Origin: Sapria himalayana
Taxonomy: Eukaryota; Streptophyta; Magnoliopsida; Malpighiales; Rafflesiaceae
DNA length: 64,000 nt
Assembly (NCBI GenBank): GCA_029783825.1
Contig: JAREIK010002450.1
Coordinates: 2,346,039-2,410,038, forward strand
Reading direction: 5' to 3'
Part shown: positions 1-10,660 of the stretch, one piece after another
Position numbering within the stretch: the stretch's first letter is position 1
Layout of the letters: each line of letters starts with the position of its first letter
The notes under the pieces: model-generated
Told to the model about the DNA's origin: nothing
Databases searched by the model: none
What the model saw: only the letters and a program-made list of their open reading frames with translations
Position numbers and translations under genes: made by a program

Positions 1-1990
1 TAATAATTATGATACTCAAAAAATTTACACCTTAACACCTCAAGACTTATGCATGATCTCAAAAAATACAAAAATATCTCATTTTACGCTTTCTCCTTTT
101 AAAACTTTGATTTTCCCTGACTCTCCTATGCAAGTTCAATAGGTTGAAATATTTAGGATGCTTAAATATGTGAATAAAAATTCAAGATATAAGATTAATT
201 TTTTAATATTATGAGAATAATCAAATAAAAATTTATTTAAATTCTAGTTGAGTACCTACAATTTTAAAAAAAAAGATTTATCACAAATTTTTATATTTTT
301 TTATTATTAGATATCTCCTAGAAAAACAAAAAATTGATACTTATTTTGAGATTCATTACAAAAATAAAATATAAAGTTATGCAGTCAACAACTTGTAAGC
401 TCTAGTGGATCAATTACTTTTGTAAGGATCCCTACCAACCTATTTAGAAATCCAATGGTACTTTATTATAACAATTAGACAGTCTGACACATTACAACCA
501 ATCAAATATTTTATAAACAAAGAAAATATATAGTATTAAATGTCATTTCATTCAAAAGAATATCCAGGATAATTCAATTACATCAATCTATGAACCTACT
601 TGAGATCAGACTATAGATATCTTTATGAATACTCTTAAAAGCCCATAAACTACTTCCCTTTCTTCAAAGCTAATAATTTGTAACATAGATATCCCAACTT
701 TAATTGTGTTATAAATTTTTGTTTTTTTTTGTTTATATATATGGTCATGTTTGATAAAGTGTAAAAGAATTATATAGTTTATTTTTTTCTTTTTTATTTA
801 CTTTTTGTCCACTTTTTCTCTCTCTCCTTCTCCTATGTGCATTCCGAACAACAAACTTAAATGAAAATAGGTATCAAGATTGAATGAGGGAAAAACAATA
901 AATAATTTGAATTTATCCATACAATATGAACAAAAAATAATAAAGAAATTAAGTGATGAGAATTTGATAATAAAGAGGTGAAGGATAACAATGAAAAAGG
1001 TATTAGCTATATCAAAATTTACATGCTATTAGGTACATTTTGATCATGATTTATTATGACATTGATTTCTATATAGATAGAAACTGGACCAGCTAGTGCA
1101 AATACATGTTCATACATCAATACATTTATCCTTAATGAAAATTATATGAAAATTTATGCTCAATGAAAAACATGTTATTACATTAATAATTGTTGTTGGT
1201 GATGTTGTCAAATGAGACAAGTAGCTTTTAACATAATCAATGATAATATTAATAGGCAAACCCATTTGTTATTCCCCCAACCACAAATTTGCATGAGGTG
1301 TATAGTTTACTCAATATAAATTATTATCTATCGCATGCTACAAATAGTAGGAAACTATTCCTCGTTTCACAAATTTTGATTAGAAGAAATAAGGTGTCCA
1401 TGTCATTAGTTACAATTGTTTTATCAACAATTATTCAGAATACCGTATCATTTGTTTCCAATATTTATTGCATTTTAACTAATTACCTAGAGCTTCCCTA
1501 GCATTTATGTTGTCATTATTTTTTAACAATGACATCATCAACAATATTGAGTGATGAAACTTTTGGAACTCGACCAACAATGCATATTATTTCAAGGGAT
1601 TAAGTAAATACATCAAAAAAAAGTATAGTTAATGTTAAGATTTGCATATTGTGGATGTTTACTGTGGAATGAATGTTTTATCTTCTCATCAAATGATTAT
1701 CACTCAACAATTCTCTATGTAATTATTGCCTACATTGGCGTGACTTGCAGTAGAGAGGTGTTCAAAGTGACATTCTCATTTATCAAAGGGAAAAGGAAAT
1801 TGCTACCAAAGATAGACTTTATTTCATTTTCAAACCAAAACAGAGCAACAATTCCTTTTAGTAACTAAAAATAAAGTTACAAACTTAATGCATCGATCTG
1901 ATTGTCAAATTACTTCTTGGAAACTCCCATACGTTCATTCTCAGTGTTTAATTAACAAATAGAAAACATTATACTTCACTGAAAAATAGT
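1..1990. other. Region without recognised gene
   Basis: AT-rich DNA between the window edge and exon 4 of the RabGGTase alpha gene. I looked on the minus strand for the remaining exons of that gene (rest of the prenyltransferase repeats, leucine-rich repeats) and saw none. Open stretches at 1289-1501 and 1632-1868 on plus, and a roughly 40-codon open stretch on minus near 1730-1860, match nothing I know. If the gene is complete, this is part of a long intron 4; if not, it is sequence beyond a truncation. Confidence 0.5.
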
Positions 1991-1995
1991 CACAC

Positions 1996-2831
1996 CTCCT
2001 ATTATGCCAAGCAGAATAATTACTAATATCTACATCAATCAAGTTGTTGGTATACTTCAATTCCTCCTCTTCTGATCTGTTCATCAATGCAGCTACAAAT
2101 CTGGAATAACATGAGAGACATACATTTGAGATACAAATTCAAATATGAATTAGCCTCACATTTTAATTTACTAAAATACTCAATTTCTAACCTCCTGTAA
2201 TTCCATGCATGAAAATTGCGAGCATCAACGTTTTGAAATTTCTCCAATAGAAGCAACTCTTTGGCTGCAGATGGCTTACTTTTTTCAAGCACCCATTTTC
2301 GATGAAACCATGCTCCATATGACTTAAAATTCATTCGTAACGCCGTTTCCACCTTCAATGTACCAAAAAGTAAACAAGAAACACTGTAACATTCGTAAAA
2401 AAAATATGCATATTACCCAGAACATAATATTCCCTGTAAGATAATTTGGAATATATAGAAAACTACACCAATCTGAGTTCTTCATCGAGAATCATCATCT
2501 TTGAATTTAAATCCATATTCGGTTGATTTAAATTGTAGTCAACCGCAAGCTTTCTGTAGTTCCACGCGGTGGGCATTTCCGGATTGATCTCAATAAGCTT
2601 AGAGCTTAGGCCCATGGCTTCTTTATTGTAACTGCAAAGAGATAGAAAGAGTAACTTTTAGAATTGTACCGAAAAACGACAACCTAAACAATAGTGAGGG
2701 ATACAATTTTTAAACATTTTATGGTCATGATTGAAAAGGAACTGCGATTGGAGAGCTTGTAATTCCTTGGCATTTATTAGAGAAGCTTCTTCGTCGTTGG
2801 ATTTCAGAGGTTTTCGAGGACGACCATGCAT
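1996..2831 (-). CDS. RGTA1: Rab geranylgeranyltransferase alpha subunit, first four exons (partial)
   Basis: The alpha subunit of Rab geranylgeranyltransferase pairs with a beta subunit and Rab escort protein to attach geranylgeranyl groups to C-terminal cysteines of Rab GTPases in the cytosol. Exons by translation and GT-AG sites: 2831-2716, 2631-2469, 2352-2192, 2100-1996; joined frame is open for 181 codons and breaks in a codon at the last donor. It begins MHGRPRK, typical of plant homologues. Prenyltransferase alpha repeats are visible: AWNYRKL in exon 2, GAWFHRKWVL and HAWNYRR in exon 3, SAWHNR in exon 4. The ATG at 2831 is chosen because it gives the family N-terminus and an upstream in-frame TGA excludes longer forms. 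Plant homologues run to roughly 700 residues, so about three quarters is missing: either beyond a large intron past the left edge or lost. Intact frame and splicing suggest a live or recently truncated gene. Confidence 0.9.
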
Positions 2832-2860
2832 TGTCACCTCCGAGAATGGCAAGTATATGA

Positions 2861-3319
2861 CTTCTCAATTCTGCGTCGAGAAAGAGAGAGGCGCTGGCTT
2901 TGGCTTCTCGCTTCTACGTCGAGAAAGAAAGAGGCGCTGGCTTCTCGCTTCTACGTCGAGAAAGAAAGAGGCGCTGGCTTCTCGCTTCTACGTCGAGAAA
3001 GAAAGAGGCGCTGGCTTCTCGCTTCTACGTCGAGAAAGAAAGAGGCGCTGGCTTCTCGCTTCTACGTCGAGAAAGAAAGAGGCGCTGGCTTCTCGCTTCT
3101 ACGTCGAGAAAGAAAGAGGCGCTGACTTCTCGCTTCTACGTCGATAAAGAAAGAGGCGCTGGCTTCTCGCTTCTACGTCGAGAAAGAAAGAGGCGCTGGC
3201 TTCTCGCTTCTACGTCGAGAAAGAAAGAGGCGCTGGCTTCTCGCTTCTACGTCGAGAAAGAAAGGGGCGCTGGCTTCTCGCTTCTACGTCGAGAAAGAAA
3301 GGGGCGCTGGCTTCTCGCC
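2861..3319. repeat. 37-bp CpG-rich minisatellite at the 5' side of the RabGGTase alpha gene
   Basis: Ten nearly perfect head-to-tail 37-bp units lie from 2934 to 3303, with a 43-bp variant at 2891-2933, a degenerate partial copy at 2861-2890 and a partial copy to 3319. Each unit includes GCGCTGGCTTCTCGC and CTACGTCGAGAAAG. The 3119-3155 copy has two substitutions, and the last two units share an A-to-G change near their end. Each unit carries four CpG sites in DNA otherwise poor in CpG. The array starts about 30 bp upstream of the ATG at 2831, so it occupies the promoter or 5' leader. Because 37 is not a multiple of three and the unit has no plus-strand stop, long repetitive open frames arise in all three plus frames; I regard those as by-products. 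Confidence 0.95.
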
Positions 3320-3426
3320 ATGGAGTTTTGTGCGGAAATAAGATTTTTGAAAATAGTTACATACGAAAATAGTTTGTAATAAAATAACTAAGCTTAGTAA
3401 ATTATACATCAAATTAGCACACAATG

Positions 3427-4107
3427 CGGACAACTAAGACTACAACATTAAATTAAAATCAAATGTCACAGTCCACAACTACAACATTTGATTTAAATCA
3501 AATATCACAGTCCACAACTACAACATTTGATTTAAATCAAATGTCTTAGTCCACAACTACAATATTTGATTTATATCAAATATCACAATCCACAGCAGTA
3601 ATATTTAATTTAATTCAAAAACTATTGTCCACAATGATGATATTATTTTAATTAATTCAAATGTCACCATTGTGGACGGAATCATTCGGCTGAGTTTAAT
3701 TTGTACATTAAGGATTTTTTTTCCACATTTTTCTCTTCCTCCCTCCTTCTCTCCTCGCCCAAGTGTTAATCTAAGAAATCAACCGACGAGCATTCAATTT
3801 CGTGAGTTTTCATCTTCATTCTTAATGTAAGTACTTGTTAGTTTTATGTTATCATCATGCTTTTCTTATAAACTTTGTTGTTTTCATTAGATAATTAGAT
3901 GAACAAGTGAATTAAAAAAATGAACGATTAATTAAAGTCGCATCAATTATAATGTCATGATCATGACTAATATTAAAATTCATATTATCTTTAAGATACA
4001 TATCATTCATACTTCAAGATAATTTAAACAACCAAAAAAAGACAAAACACAAAAAATGAATAAAATAAAAAGAAGGGAAATAGATGCTTATAAGGGTTTA
4101 GATTGAA
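3427..4107 (+). repeat. Left terminal inverted repeat of the MULE
   Basis: Matches the reverse complement of 14411-14938 with substitutions and small gaps. Clear anchors are TTCATCTTCATTCTTAA at about 3810 and ATCTTTAAGATA near 3990, continuing through the run of short A-rich words to about 4107. The outer part (3427-3690) is an array of palindromic units described separately. The inner part has a pyrimidine-rich tract at 3720-3760, mirrored by a purine-rich tract on the right. Confidence 0.85.
3440..3690. repeat. Terminal array of about 40-bp palindromic units
   Basis: Four to five copies of a unit of about 40 bp. Each has a near-perfect inverted core (ACATTTGAT, a TTAA-type centre, then ATCAAATGT) followed by a spacer with GTCCACAAC or its variants. 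The copies centred near 3494 and 3534 have the most symmetrical cores; the inner copies are more degenerate. The same CCACAA/TTGTGG spacer and AAATCAAAT arms recur at 14855-14935, 18075-18125 and 18485-18585, which ties these sites to one transposon family. Palindromic subterminal arrays are candidate transposase binding sites; that role is inferred. Confidence 0.8.
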
Positions 4108-4642
4108 ACTATTTTACTTCTTTATCTTTCTTTTTTTTAATCATTGATTTTTTAGCTCATTGCTTAAAGTCGGTTGCTTAAAAAAAATGCTTAATTGTTT
4201 GCCTTTCTTTTTAGTTTTGGTTGAAAAAAAAAGATACACAACACAAAAAGAGATACAATCATTGCTTAAAGTCGCATCAGTTCTAGAGGTTGAAGCTTCT
4301 CCTCTAGAACTTTGTTTTCGAAAATTTATTGTTTTCAAAAACTTAAGCTTTTGCATGTATGTTTATCTCCTAGCTCATCACAATCATCTTCGAAAGGTTC
4401 TTAAGTTTTTGTTAATGAAAAGTTTTCGAAACATCTCCTCTATTTCCCCTGGTTCTTGCAAAAACTCTCCCATAAGGTTGTTACTTCCTTCAAAAACTTG
4501 TTCTTGCTTTTTTATATTGCTTATGTCTCTCAAAATCTTATTCTTTTTGGTTTCCTTTTCTCCTTCGCATGTTTTTTATAAACAATTCTGCTTCTCATCT
4601 ATTCATTTTTTTTGTGATTGTCCCCATTTTTCTTGGAAAACT

Positions 4643-4669
4643 TGTGTGTGTGTGTGTGTGTGTGTGTGT
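4643..4669. repeat. (TG)n microsatellite
   Basis: Thirteen to fourteen uninterrupted TG dinucleotides. Confidence 0.95.
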
Positions 4670-5515
4670 ATTTGTGTGTTGCTTTCATTCTTCATTCACT
4701 TTTTGTGACTATTCATCTTTGAATATAAATCACATGTATATAACTTCCAAAAAATTCTCTTGTTACTTCACTTAACCTGCAGTTGACTTCACAGAAATAT
4801 GTAAGAGCCTTTTTAAAGTATCAATAGGAGAAAAATGATCAATAATTTATTGATTATGAAAAGAAAAAAAGATCACTCTAGTGGTTCAAGCCAATCATCA
4901 TGAAAAAATTATAACAACTGTTGAACAAAAAAAAGTAGAGAAATATGTACGAAATGAAGAATGTTAAAGAAAGAAATAATAAAAATTTTAATTGAGTGAA
5001 ATGCATTTACAATAAAGAAAATTCTAGTTGATTTTTTACGTGGGCAAGATGCACTTCACTAACCTATAGTTTATTTCACATTCTCATACTTTAAGTTCAT
5101 TTTTCTCATTAATCAACTTAATGATTGTTTATGTTACTACTAAGTCATATGAGGTTTTATATCATTCAAACGTGTTAATGTTGATCAAATATATCATAAC
5201 ATCAATTAGGTTCTCACTGGCATAAATTTTTACATATCTATACTTCATTCTTCTATCTTTTCTCTTATAAAGTGATGTTTTACTCTAATATTTTTTGTCA
5301 TCGAATGAAATAATTGATTGTTTGATAAATGCAAAGCACTATGACTATAACATCCATGATTTGGTATATTTTATTTGTTATAAATTTGTGTATACGAGTT
5401 TTTTGTAATCACAACTATGATTAGTACAAAGTGTAAATATCCCATACTTGTAACAATTGCATATGATTTAATGTTTCCTTCATAGTTATTGCCAAATATC
5501 TAATGAAATAATATT

Positions 5516-5655
5516 TGTGTGTGTGTGTGTGTGTGTGTGTTTACTCATATATGTATAAGTATGTTTACTAATATATGTATAACTATGTTTACTTATATAT
5601 GTGTAAGTATGTTTACTTTTATGTATAGAGTATGTTTACTTATATATATAAGTGA
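5516..5655. repeat. (TG)n microsatellite followed by a tandem repeat of about 24-28 bp
   Basis: A 26-bp TG run at 5516-5541 passes directly into about five imperfect copies of a unit containing GTTTACTTATATATGTATAA. The copies differ in the number of TA pairs and in single bases, consistent with growth from the adjoining dinucleotide tract. Confidence 0.85.
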
Positions 5656-6153
5656 GGAAAAGGTAGAAGAGTTTTGAAGAAAAACTTCATGTATTGCATA
5701 TATATATATATATTAAAATGACTAGTCTTCTCTTTTATATGTTCATAATCTTTAACATGAAAGATACAATTGAATATGATGAGATAAATAGGTATATGAG
5801 GGCCGAGGAGTCATAAGTTTTAAATATACTTAAAAGGGTATTACTAAAAAAATAAGATGAGTATTCATTTATCATGTTTATAACATATTTATAATTTTTT
5901 TTGTAAATTATGTTTTCATACCCTAATCATAAAATATTTATAAAAATAAACTCAACTTTTTATCAATATAAAAAAATGTATCAATATATAAAGTATTTAT
6001 GTTTTAGTACATTTTAAATGTGAAACATAATATTATTGTTGTTCATGTACACATTATCATTAAAAAAATATTTTTTTTTATTTATGGGTATAGACATTCT
6101 GTAAATATCAAGTTTCTTCTTTTTTTAATTTATGGATATAGACATGGCCACAG

Positions 6154-6193
<40 letters not shown>

Positions 6194-6194
6194 G
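6154..6194. repeat. (AC)n-(AT)n compound microsatellite
   Basis: About eleven AC pairs run directly into about ten AT pairs. Confidence 0.95.
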
Positions 6195-9100
6195 TTTATT
6201 TATTAATTCATTGAGATAACATTGATTATGAAGGTAACATCAAAAAGTTGTATGAATTATCCTCAACAATTCTTTGAGTAAAATATATATGCATTAGGAT
6301 ATAGTTGGATGATGAAGTAATTATCAAAAAATTTTGTCTTGATCAATGATATAATAATAAATTATTTTGCATTAATATTGGTCAGTAGAATAGTTTTCAT
6401 CAACACTTAATGTTGTTGGTTTTCCCCAACACTTATTTTGTGTGCATGTTGATCATTGAAATGCTAAAACATTAAAACCTTAGTGTCTTTAATTATTTTG
6501 ATACACTTTCTCATATCAAGATATTCAAGTTATATATATGGCACCCAAAGGGCTTTATGACGCTGATCCATTGGATTCATCTGTCTTGCTATTGCAAGAT
6601 AGACATAGATCCCACTCTATTGACACTAAGTAGGTTAGTATATTATTATTCATGAATTAACATTCCAAGTTTACTTTCTAATATATATATATAAATTATA
6701 AACATGGTTATATTGTTAATTGTAGTTATAAAAAGTTCTCTGCCCTTGGTAATAGATGAAAGCCTTCCTCGGCTTGTGGATGATGGATCCATGCATTCAT
6801 CCACACGTGATCCACACAAGATTCTTTGGTGTATACCTCTTAAGCCACATCATTATAGATTGGCTACTTATTACTTGTCTCTTAGAGAGATGACAGGCTG
6901 TGACACACATATTCTATGTCCTAGTCGGAGAAATGACGTTCACATTACAAGATGTTGCTATCATCCTTGGCCTTCGTATCAACGGACTTGCCGTCATAGG
7001 GACATGTGTGCTGAATGTAGCAAAGTTATGCGGTGAGTTGCTCAAAGTCACCCCACCCACTGATGCTCTCAGAGGATTTGCTATCTTTATCTAATGGTTA
7101 TGTCAACATTAATCAACCCCAGGACCTAATGCTGATGGGGTAGATTTGGAGCGGAGTGCACATGCGTTCATATTAGCACTAATGAGATAATTTTTGTTTG
7201 CCGACAAGAAGGGGGTCCATGTTCATTTGTGATTTCACCCACTACTTTGAGATTTGACACAAATTTCAACTTTTAGTTGGGGTGGTGCCGTACTTGCACA
7301 TACATATCGAGAGTTATGTCATGTCAGCTTGGATCATAGATGCAGTACTAGTGGCTGTATTACATTGATACAGATGGGTAAATTTATCTTTTTGTAATTC
7401 CATACGCTTTTAGCTATGTAATTAGATTGCTTAATTTGTGTTTATTATAAATTCAGGTATGGTCTTGGCAGAGGCTTCACATGGGCCGATGGCCCAATTT
7501 TGGGTGATCAGCACCATATCCAACACCACCATTGTTGCATGCCTTATATGATGACAATGTCGATGGCATCATAGCTCAAGCCATAGCTAGAGGTTGAGCT
7601 AGAGCCATCTCTTTCATTGGGGTGTAGGTGAAGAGTACCTTTGACACGAGTGCACCCATCCGGTGTCATCCTCTTTTATCAAAATTAGCTAAACGCACAA
7701 ACTTTCAATCAGGTGATTATATGTAAAAGTATATGATTTCTATAGTAATTTCAATAAAGTTGAAATAAAATTTTTTGATGTCAATGGTTATTGTGTAGGT
7801 TTTATAGCAGCCATACATCCAAAAAGTTGGTTAACCAACTTCCCAATATTTGCTTAGCTGATCAAGATATCTGGAACACCATGTCACCCCTCATATGTTT
7901 CGAGACTGTTGAGTGGCATCGTCTAGAGTGCATATTGCATTAGTTTTTGGTTGTATCAAGAGATACCTCTAGCTTGCTCTTAAGAGTATCAACTACATAG
8001 AGTCGATGCACGTGGGTGACACCAACATGATTGGGCAATGTATCATGCTCCACACATAGCAATATGGGATACACGATTGGCAAGGATCATTACTTCACCC
8101 CCTATGGTGGATACGATGGACTTCCATGATTCATATATGTCGTGATATCATCACATTACATGACATTTTATGACATCACAAATGCATAGAGATGATATGA
8201 GGTTTCATACTTCAAATGGCAGTATGAATGTTTTGGTAAGTTAGACTCATATGTTTCTAGAATATTTTACGTAGATTTAATGAATAGAGTATGTAATTAT
8301 AATTTTTTCTTTGGTTCATTCAGATCACCATCATGGTTGACATAGATTTATTGCTCTCATTTTCCTACCACTAGTGCTTTGTGAGACATCCACCATATTG
8401 CACAATTAGAGTTGCACAAGATCAGATAAGACCATCGCGTCACAGGGTATGCTCAGGAGGCATCCACATCACATGGACCATTTATTAGCTTTCTAGTGTC
8501 ATCCACTCCTTCATGTATGCAGCCCATTCAAGGTAGAGGGTGAGGGAGAAGCAGAGGGGGAGTTGAAGGCTAAGATAGATGGTGGGGCATGTCATGGTGT
8601 AGATAGTGATAGTAGTATAGGTACACTTGATCTGAGTTTGCCTACTTTAATACCCTCCCATACTTACCCCTCACCCAAGATGTTTATGTTAGAGTATGCC
8701 ATAAAACTCAATTATTAGATAATTCTTTTGGGACTTTTGTATCATATCTTATATGTATAAAGGCATCATTTTATGATTATTATATTTATTTAGATCTATG
8801 CAAATATTAAATGAATATAATAATGCCCTATAGTGATCTATTCTATAGAATACAATGCTAAATTATTTCTAGTCAAGTATTAATATTTAAGGATAATATT
8901 AATAGATTAAGACTAGCATGTATGTTAACTAATATGAGATATTAAGTTAACACAAGAGTATATGTTGGAGAACATATACTGAATTGACCCTTTATGAGAA
9001 TGTTGCATATATTGTTAAATAAATGTCATACACATTCTCACAGTAACTATTAGTATGAATTATCCTTTAAGCTAAAGTTACTACGATTCCCTATATAAGG

Positions 9101-9784
9101 AGTTGTAAACTTTAAATTCGGTAAATTCCACCTGTAACAATGATGGTGATAAAGTTGTTTACTAGATATATAATAAATTATATAGAAGAATGTGATTGAT
9201 ATAGATGGGATTTGTTCCTTCTATATAATAGAAATGATATCAATTGGCCCCTTGATTGAGTAGGACTATTGAAATACATGGTCATGCTCAAATAAGTTAA
9301 TATGAGATATTGAGCTTATTTGTTTAAGTTAGTCTACTCAAAGATCAAGAAACATATAGATTGATGTGAGGATGATATGATCCATGTCTCATAAATCAAT
9401 CTAGATATCATGGATAAAAGGATTAAGTCCTATTATAAAAAAGTCACGAAATTAGGTTAAGTCGAATATATTATATTTTTGTCACTTGGGCAGCAATGAT
9501 GTATTGCTAAATGCTGCTCATTGCTTGTTTCTTTAAAATTAGATTTTAAAGTCTATGCCAACATTACGAGAACCTATTGAGTCGCACACATAAAAACATA
9601 TATTTATTTGGAGTTTGTTTTATATTAGTTAGACTAAAATAAATTGGCTCTAATCTTAAGTCTGAAATACATTTCAGATCTTAGGCTAATTAGACTAAAG
9701 AGGTTGGTCCAATTAGAAGATGTTTGGATTAGACCTTTAAAATGGGCCCAAACATAAAGTCAACATTTCTCTTTTTAGAAATAT

Positions 9785-9965
9785 GTGTCATTAATGACAC
9801 ATCCTTTTCATTAATGACACGTTCTTTTCATTAATAATACATCCTTTTAGAAAAATGTATGATAAACCAAAAGGTTTCATTAATGACACTTCTTTTTTGA
9901 ATGGTGTGTGAAAAACCAAAATATTTCATTAATGACACATCATTTTAGTTAATGACACATCCTAT
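9785..9965 (+). repeat. U3 repeats with the motif CATTAATGACAC
   Basis: Five or more copies of the core TTAATGACAC, most followed by ATCCTTTT-like sequence, with interleaved GGTGTGTGAAAAACCAAAA-like segments. They lie just upstream of the LTR TATA box, where enhancer repeats are usual in plant LTRs. The enhancer role is inferred from position. Confidence 0.75.
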
Positions 9966-9993
9966 TAGAAAGGTGTGTGAAAAACAAAAACGC

Positions 9994-10002
9994 TATATAA
10001 AA
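9994..10002 (+). promoter_or_regulatory. TATA box of the solo LTR
   Basis: TATATAAAA lies about 150 bp before the LTR end and directly after the U3 repeats. It is the likely start site region for retrotransposon transcription, reading into the 3' half of the PMD exon. Confidence 0.6.
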
Positions 10003-10451
10003 TAGAAGAGATAGAAAATAAAAATAAGATATAACAATGATATGTTTGTGTGGATACCGCTAAAGGCACAAACACTTGATTATGTTTGACTGAACCATTC
10101 TAAATCAAAAGTTTAATTTTGAGCAACAAGTAATATCCTTGTCCAACATTTAATTGTATTCACTTGGATAATTGGTGGGTTCCTAGTCTGCCGCAAAATT
10201 ATGATATAAAATTTACTGGAACTCCAATAGTTTTTACCCCCACATACTTACATGATTGTGCCTTATTCGGTATCGCTAGAGCCAACATCCATACCAGTGG
10301 ATATCACATTGACATCAAACTTTTTACCATCCCATACATTGCCTCTCATGGATGACACCATCCTTGATATTTTACCTTTGTGGGGTAAGCTTATATTTAG
10401 GTGACCTCATACTCGATATGTACCTCGACTACTTCATACATCAGTTACCTT

Positions 10452-10570
10452 AGCTTCATCAGCTCCCTCAGTTCCATCAGCTCCCTCAGTTCCATCAGCT
10501 TCCTCAGTTCCATCAGCTTCTTCAGTTCCATCAGCTCCCTCAGTTCCATCAGCTCCCTTAGCTCCATCTC
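10452..10570 (+). repeat. 18-bp tandem repeat encoding APSVPS
   Basis: About six copies of an 18-bp unit (TCAGCTCCCTCAGTTCCA and variants). In the PMD frame they encode Ala-Pro-Ser-Val-Pro-Ser, a low-complexity linker before the C-terminal tail. The +1 frame gives a Ser-Ile-Ser-Ser-Leu open stretch (10401-10625), an off-frame reading of the same repeat. Confidence 0.85.
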
Positions 10571-10660
10571 AGACATTATCATATCCTATTATTCAACAAG
10601 CTATTTATTCTATGTGCCGTCCTAAAAGAATTTTTAAGGTGCCATCTTGTGGGACTCATT

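Larger units (their letters stand above)
4108..6537. other. MULE interior, no gene; simple repeats
   Basis: No coding similarity is visible on either strand. Near 4258-4290 there is a short partial copy of the TIR-internal motif TTAAAGTCGCATCA, suggesting a local duplication. The region holds GT, CA and TA microsatellites and a small tandem repeat, listed separately. Open frames here contain homopolymers and dinucleotide runs and look non-coding. By position it is the 5' flank of the PMD gene. Confidence 0.5.
8687..10148 (+). mobile_element. Solo LTR of a copia-like retrotransposon inside the PMD gene
   Basis: A 1,462-bp block interrupts PMD-like sequence. It begins TGTTAGAG and ends TCCAACA, the TGTT...AACA ends expected of an LTR. 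No primer binding site or polypurine tract flanks it, so it looks like a solo LTR left by recombination. The flanks read GTTTA on the left and TTTAA on the right: close, but not a clean 5-bp target duplication. It contains a TATA box and U3 repeats, listed separately, placing transcription left to right. Confidence 0.65.
6538..10660 (+). pseudogene. Plant mobile domain (PMD) protein gene, decayed and LTR-interrupted
   Basis: Starts MAPKGLYDADPLDSSVLLLQ, followed by DRHRS. Across frameshifts the conserved PMD core follows: FFGVYLLSHIIIDWLLITCL, then THIFYVLVGEMTFTLQDVAI and ILGLRING (6900-6985), VWSWQRLHMGR near 7457, and DQDIWNTMSPLICFETVEWH near 7860-7920. GT-AG introns fit at 7378-7456, 7713-7798 and 8236-8323. 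Exon 5 is split by a solo LTR at 8687-10148 and resumes to a proline/serine-rich tail (APSVPS repeats) ending CRPKRIFKVPSCGTH near 10660. PMD proteins include the Arabidopsis nuclear factors MAIN and MAIL1, which act in silencing and genome stability, and many transposon-borne copies. Stops in most exons make it a pseudogene. The MULE setting argues for a transposon passenger, not a host gene. Confidence 0.8.

Noticed and set aside
2035..2190. C-terminal extension of the exon 3 open frame past the donor
   Set aside because: Similarity to the family stops at HAWNYRR and resumes in another frame at exon 4 after a GT-AG intron.
2658..2852. Minus-strand frame starting upstream at 2852 as the RabGGTase N-terminus
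   Set aside because: The codon at 2852 is TTG, an in-frame TGA lies just upstream, and family similarity begins exactly at ATG 2831; the frame also runs past the donor site at 2715.
2731..3379. Three overlapping plus-strand open frames as a repeat protein gene
   Set aside because: They are the three phases of one 37-bp minisatellite with no stop; the known gene here is on minus.
4160..4775. Plus-strand frames with Cys-Val repeats
   Set aside because: They run through a TG microsatellite and poly-T tracts; no family similarity.
10401..10625. Ser-Ile-Ser-Ser-Leu repeat protein
   Set aside because: Off-frame reading of the APSVPS-encoding repeat in the PMD tail.
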